The notes beneath the pieces are model-generated. The model was not told the DNA's origin. It saw nothing but the letters and a program-made list of their open reading frames with translations, and made no database searches. A program made the position numbers and the translations under genes. This document shows positions 13,912 to 14,250 of a stretch of 14,250 nt of DNA, piece after piece (the stretch's first letter is position 1; each line of letters opens with the position of its first letter). Origin of the DNA: DATACN01 sp038215095 (lineage in GTDB: Bacteria > Actinomycetota > Thermoleophilia > Solirubrobacterales > Thermoleophilaceae); NCBI GenBank assembly GCA_038215095.1, contig JBBQRG010000070.1:1-14250 (forward strand), read 5' to 3'.

Positions 13912-14137
13912 CGTCGAGTCCGGAATTCCGCTCGGGCGATCGGATATCGAATTTTAGCGTCTGCGCCCGGCGGGTACAGCCGGGGGGGGTGTCGCCGTCC
14001 AGCCGCGGCAGCTGCGGGCAGAACGGCACCGCGTACGCACCCAGAGCGTGGCGGGTCGCCTCGGCGGGCCTCGCGAACGGGAGGCTCCCGACGCCGGTGG
14101 TGGCCAGCGCCGGAAGCCGGTCGAGGATCGCGCTCAT
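13889..14137 (-). pseudogene. Truncated MetE-like (COG0620) paralogue
   Basis: Begins at the ATG overlapping the metE stop (ATGA, 14134-14137). Residues 1-49 are a good N-terminus for the stand-alone MetE-C/methionine synthase II type: LATTGVGSLPF, then AVPFCPQLPRLDGD. Family members run to over 300 residues. Here homology ends abruptly after LDGD at about 13991, exactly beside a run of eight G (13981-13988), and the frame runs on through 33 unrelated residues to a stop at 13889. The barrel and its metal and substrate residues are missing, so the product would be inactive. The cause is a recombination scar, deletion or assembly join. Confidence 0.8.
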
Positions 14138-14250
14138 GCCCGCGCGGCGGGCTGGGCTGCGCGGCGGCGCCGGGCCACCTCGACGAGGTTCGCGAGCGCC
14201 TCCCGCGTCTCGGGCCAGGCCCGGGTCTTGAGGCCGCAGTCGGGGTTGAC
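14134..14250 (-). CDS. metE: Cobalamin-independent methionine synthase, C-terminal end (partial)
   Basis: The last 38 codons of metE enter from the right edge of the window. VNPDCGLKTRAW is the strongly conserved C-terminal zinc-site loop; its Cys corresponds to the last zinc ligand in MetE (Cys726 in E. coli). ETREALANLVEVARRRR is the closing helix. The enzyme methylates homocysteine using 5-methyltetrahydrofolate polyglutamate. The stop overlaps the start of the truncated MetE-like gene downstream. The rest lies outside the window. Confidence 0.9.
   Translation of the reverse strand, partial: VNPDCGLKTRAWPETREALANLVEVARRRRAAQPAARA

Noticed and set aside
13917..13958. GAATTCC and GATATCGAATTTT resembling a cloning polylinker
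   Set aside because: Only short restriction-site-like words match. There is no longer vector sequence, so chance is more likely, though the nearby break keeps the assembly question open.

Overview
The window is very GC-rich and uses GTG and TTG starts freely. Genes are tightly packed with ATGA-type stop/start overlaps. The gene set (SigA-type sigma factor, DUF3817, MptA-type GTP cyclohydrolase, short core operons) suggests a high-GC actinobacterium, and the overall flavour resembles class Thermoleophilia (Solirubrobacterales-like). That placement is inference; no rRNA or other decisive marker is present.

Layout. 1-137 holds only a strong inverted repeat. A GalE-like sugar-nucleotide epimerase (minus) is divergent from a plus-strand run of tmk (dTMP kinase), holB (DNA polymerase III delta prime) and a small cupin. 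A DUF192 protein fused to a three-helix membrane tail converges on the cupin, and the two share a CTAG as stop codons. tRNA-Thr(CGT) follows. A minus-strand two-component operon comes next: OmpR-type regulator, histidine kinase and exported PepSY protein, all joined by 4-nt overlaps. A divergent region with TGAG repeats at 11-nt spacing separates it from a plus-strand membrane/lipid cluster: VTT/TVP38 protein, DUF3817 protein and pgsA. pgsA converges on a small Clp-N-like protein, again sharing CTAG. That gene lies downstream of an archaeal-style MptA GTP cyclohydrolase, which is divergent from the primary-type sigma factor. The sigma factor has a structured leader of about 130 nt and a TTG start. 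tRNA-Tyr(GTA) and tRNA-Thr(GGT) follow.

From about 11,030 to 13,990 the character changes: lower and uneven GC, more rare codons, broken genes and few clean boundaries. This stretch holds a possible winged-helix ORF running tail to tail into a universal stress protein (USP) gene with no stop at its expected end, a headless remnant of a P-loop kinase, an intact hemerythrin/four-helix membrane protein pair, a short doubtful ORF, and a MetE-like gene broken at a G-run. An 11-nt piece of the tRNA-Thr T-arm recurs at 13,914, near the right end of this patch. The USP, kinase and hemerythrin content recalls hypoxia/dormancy loci, but the patch looks degraded. The window closes with the last 38 residues of metE (minus).

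I did not find a clearly new multi-gene system. The most interesting items are the scarred patch beside the tRNA genes, the two-component operator, the sigma-factor leader, and the MptA plus Clp-N-like pair.
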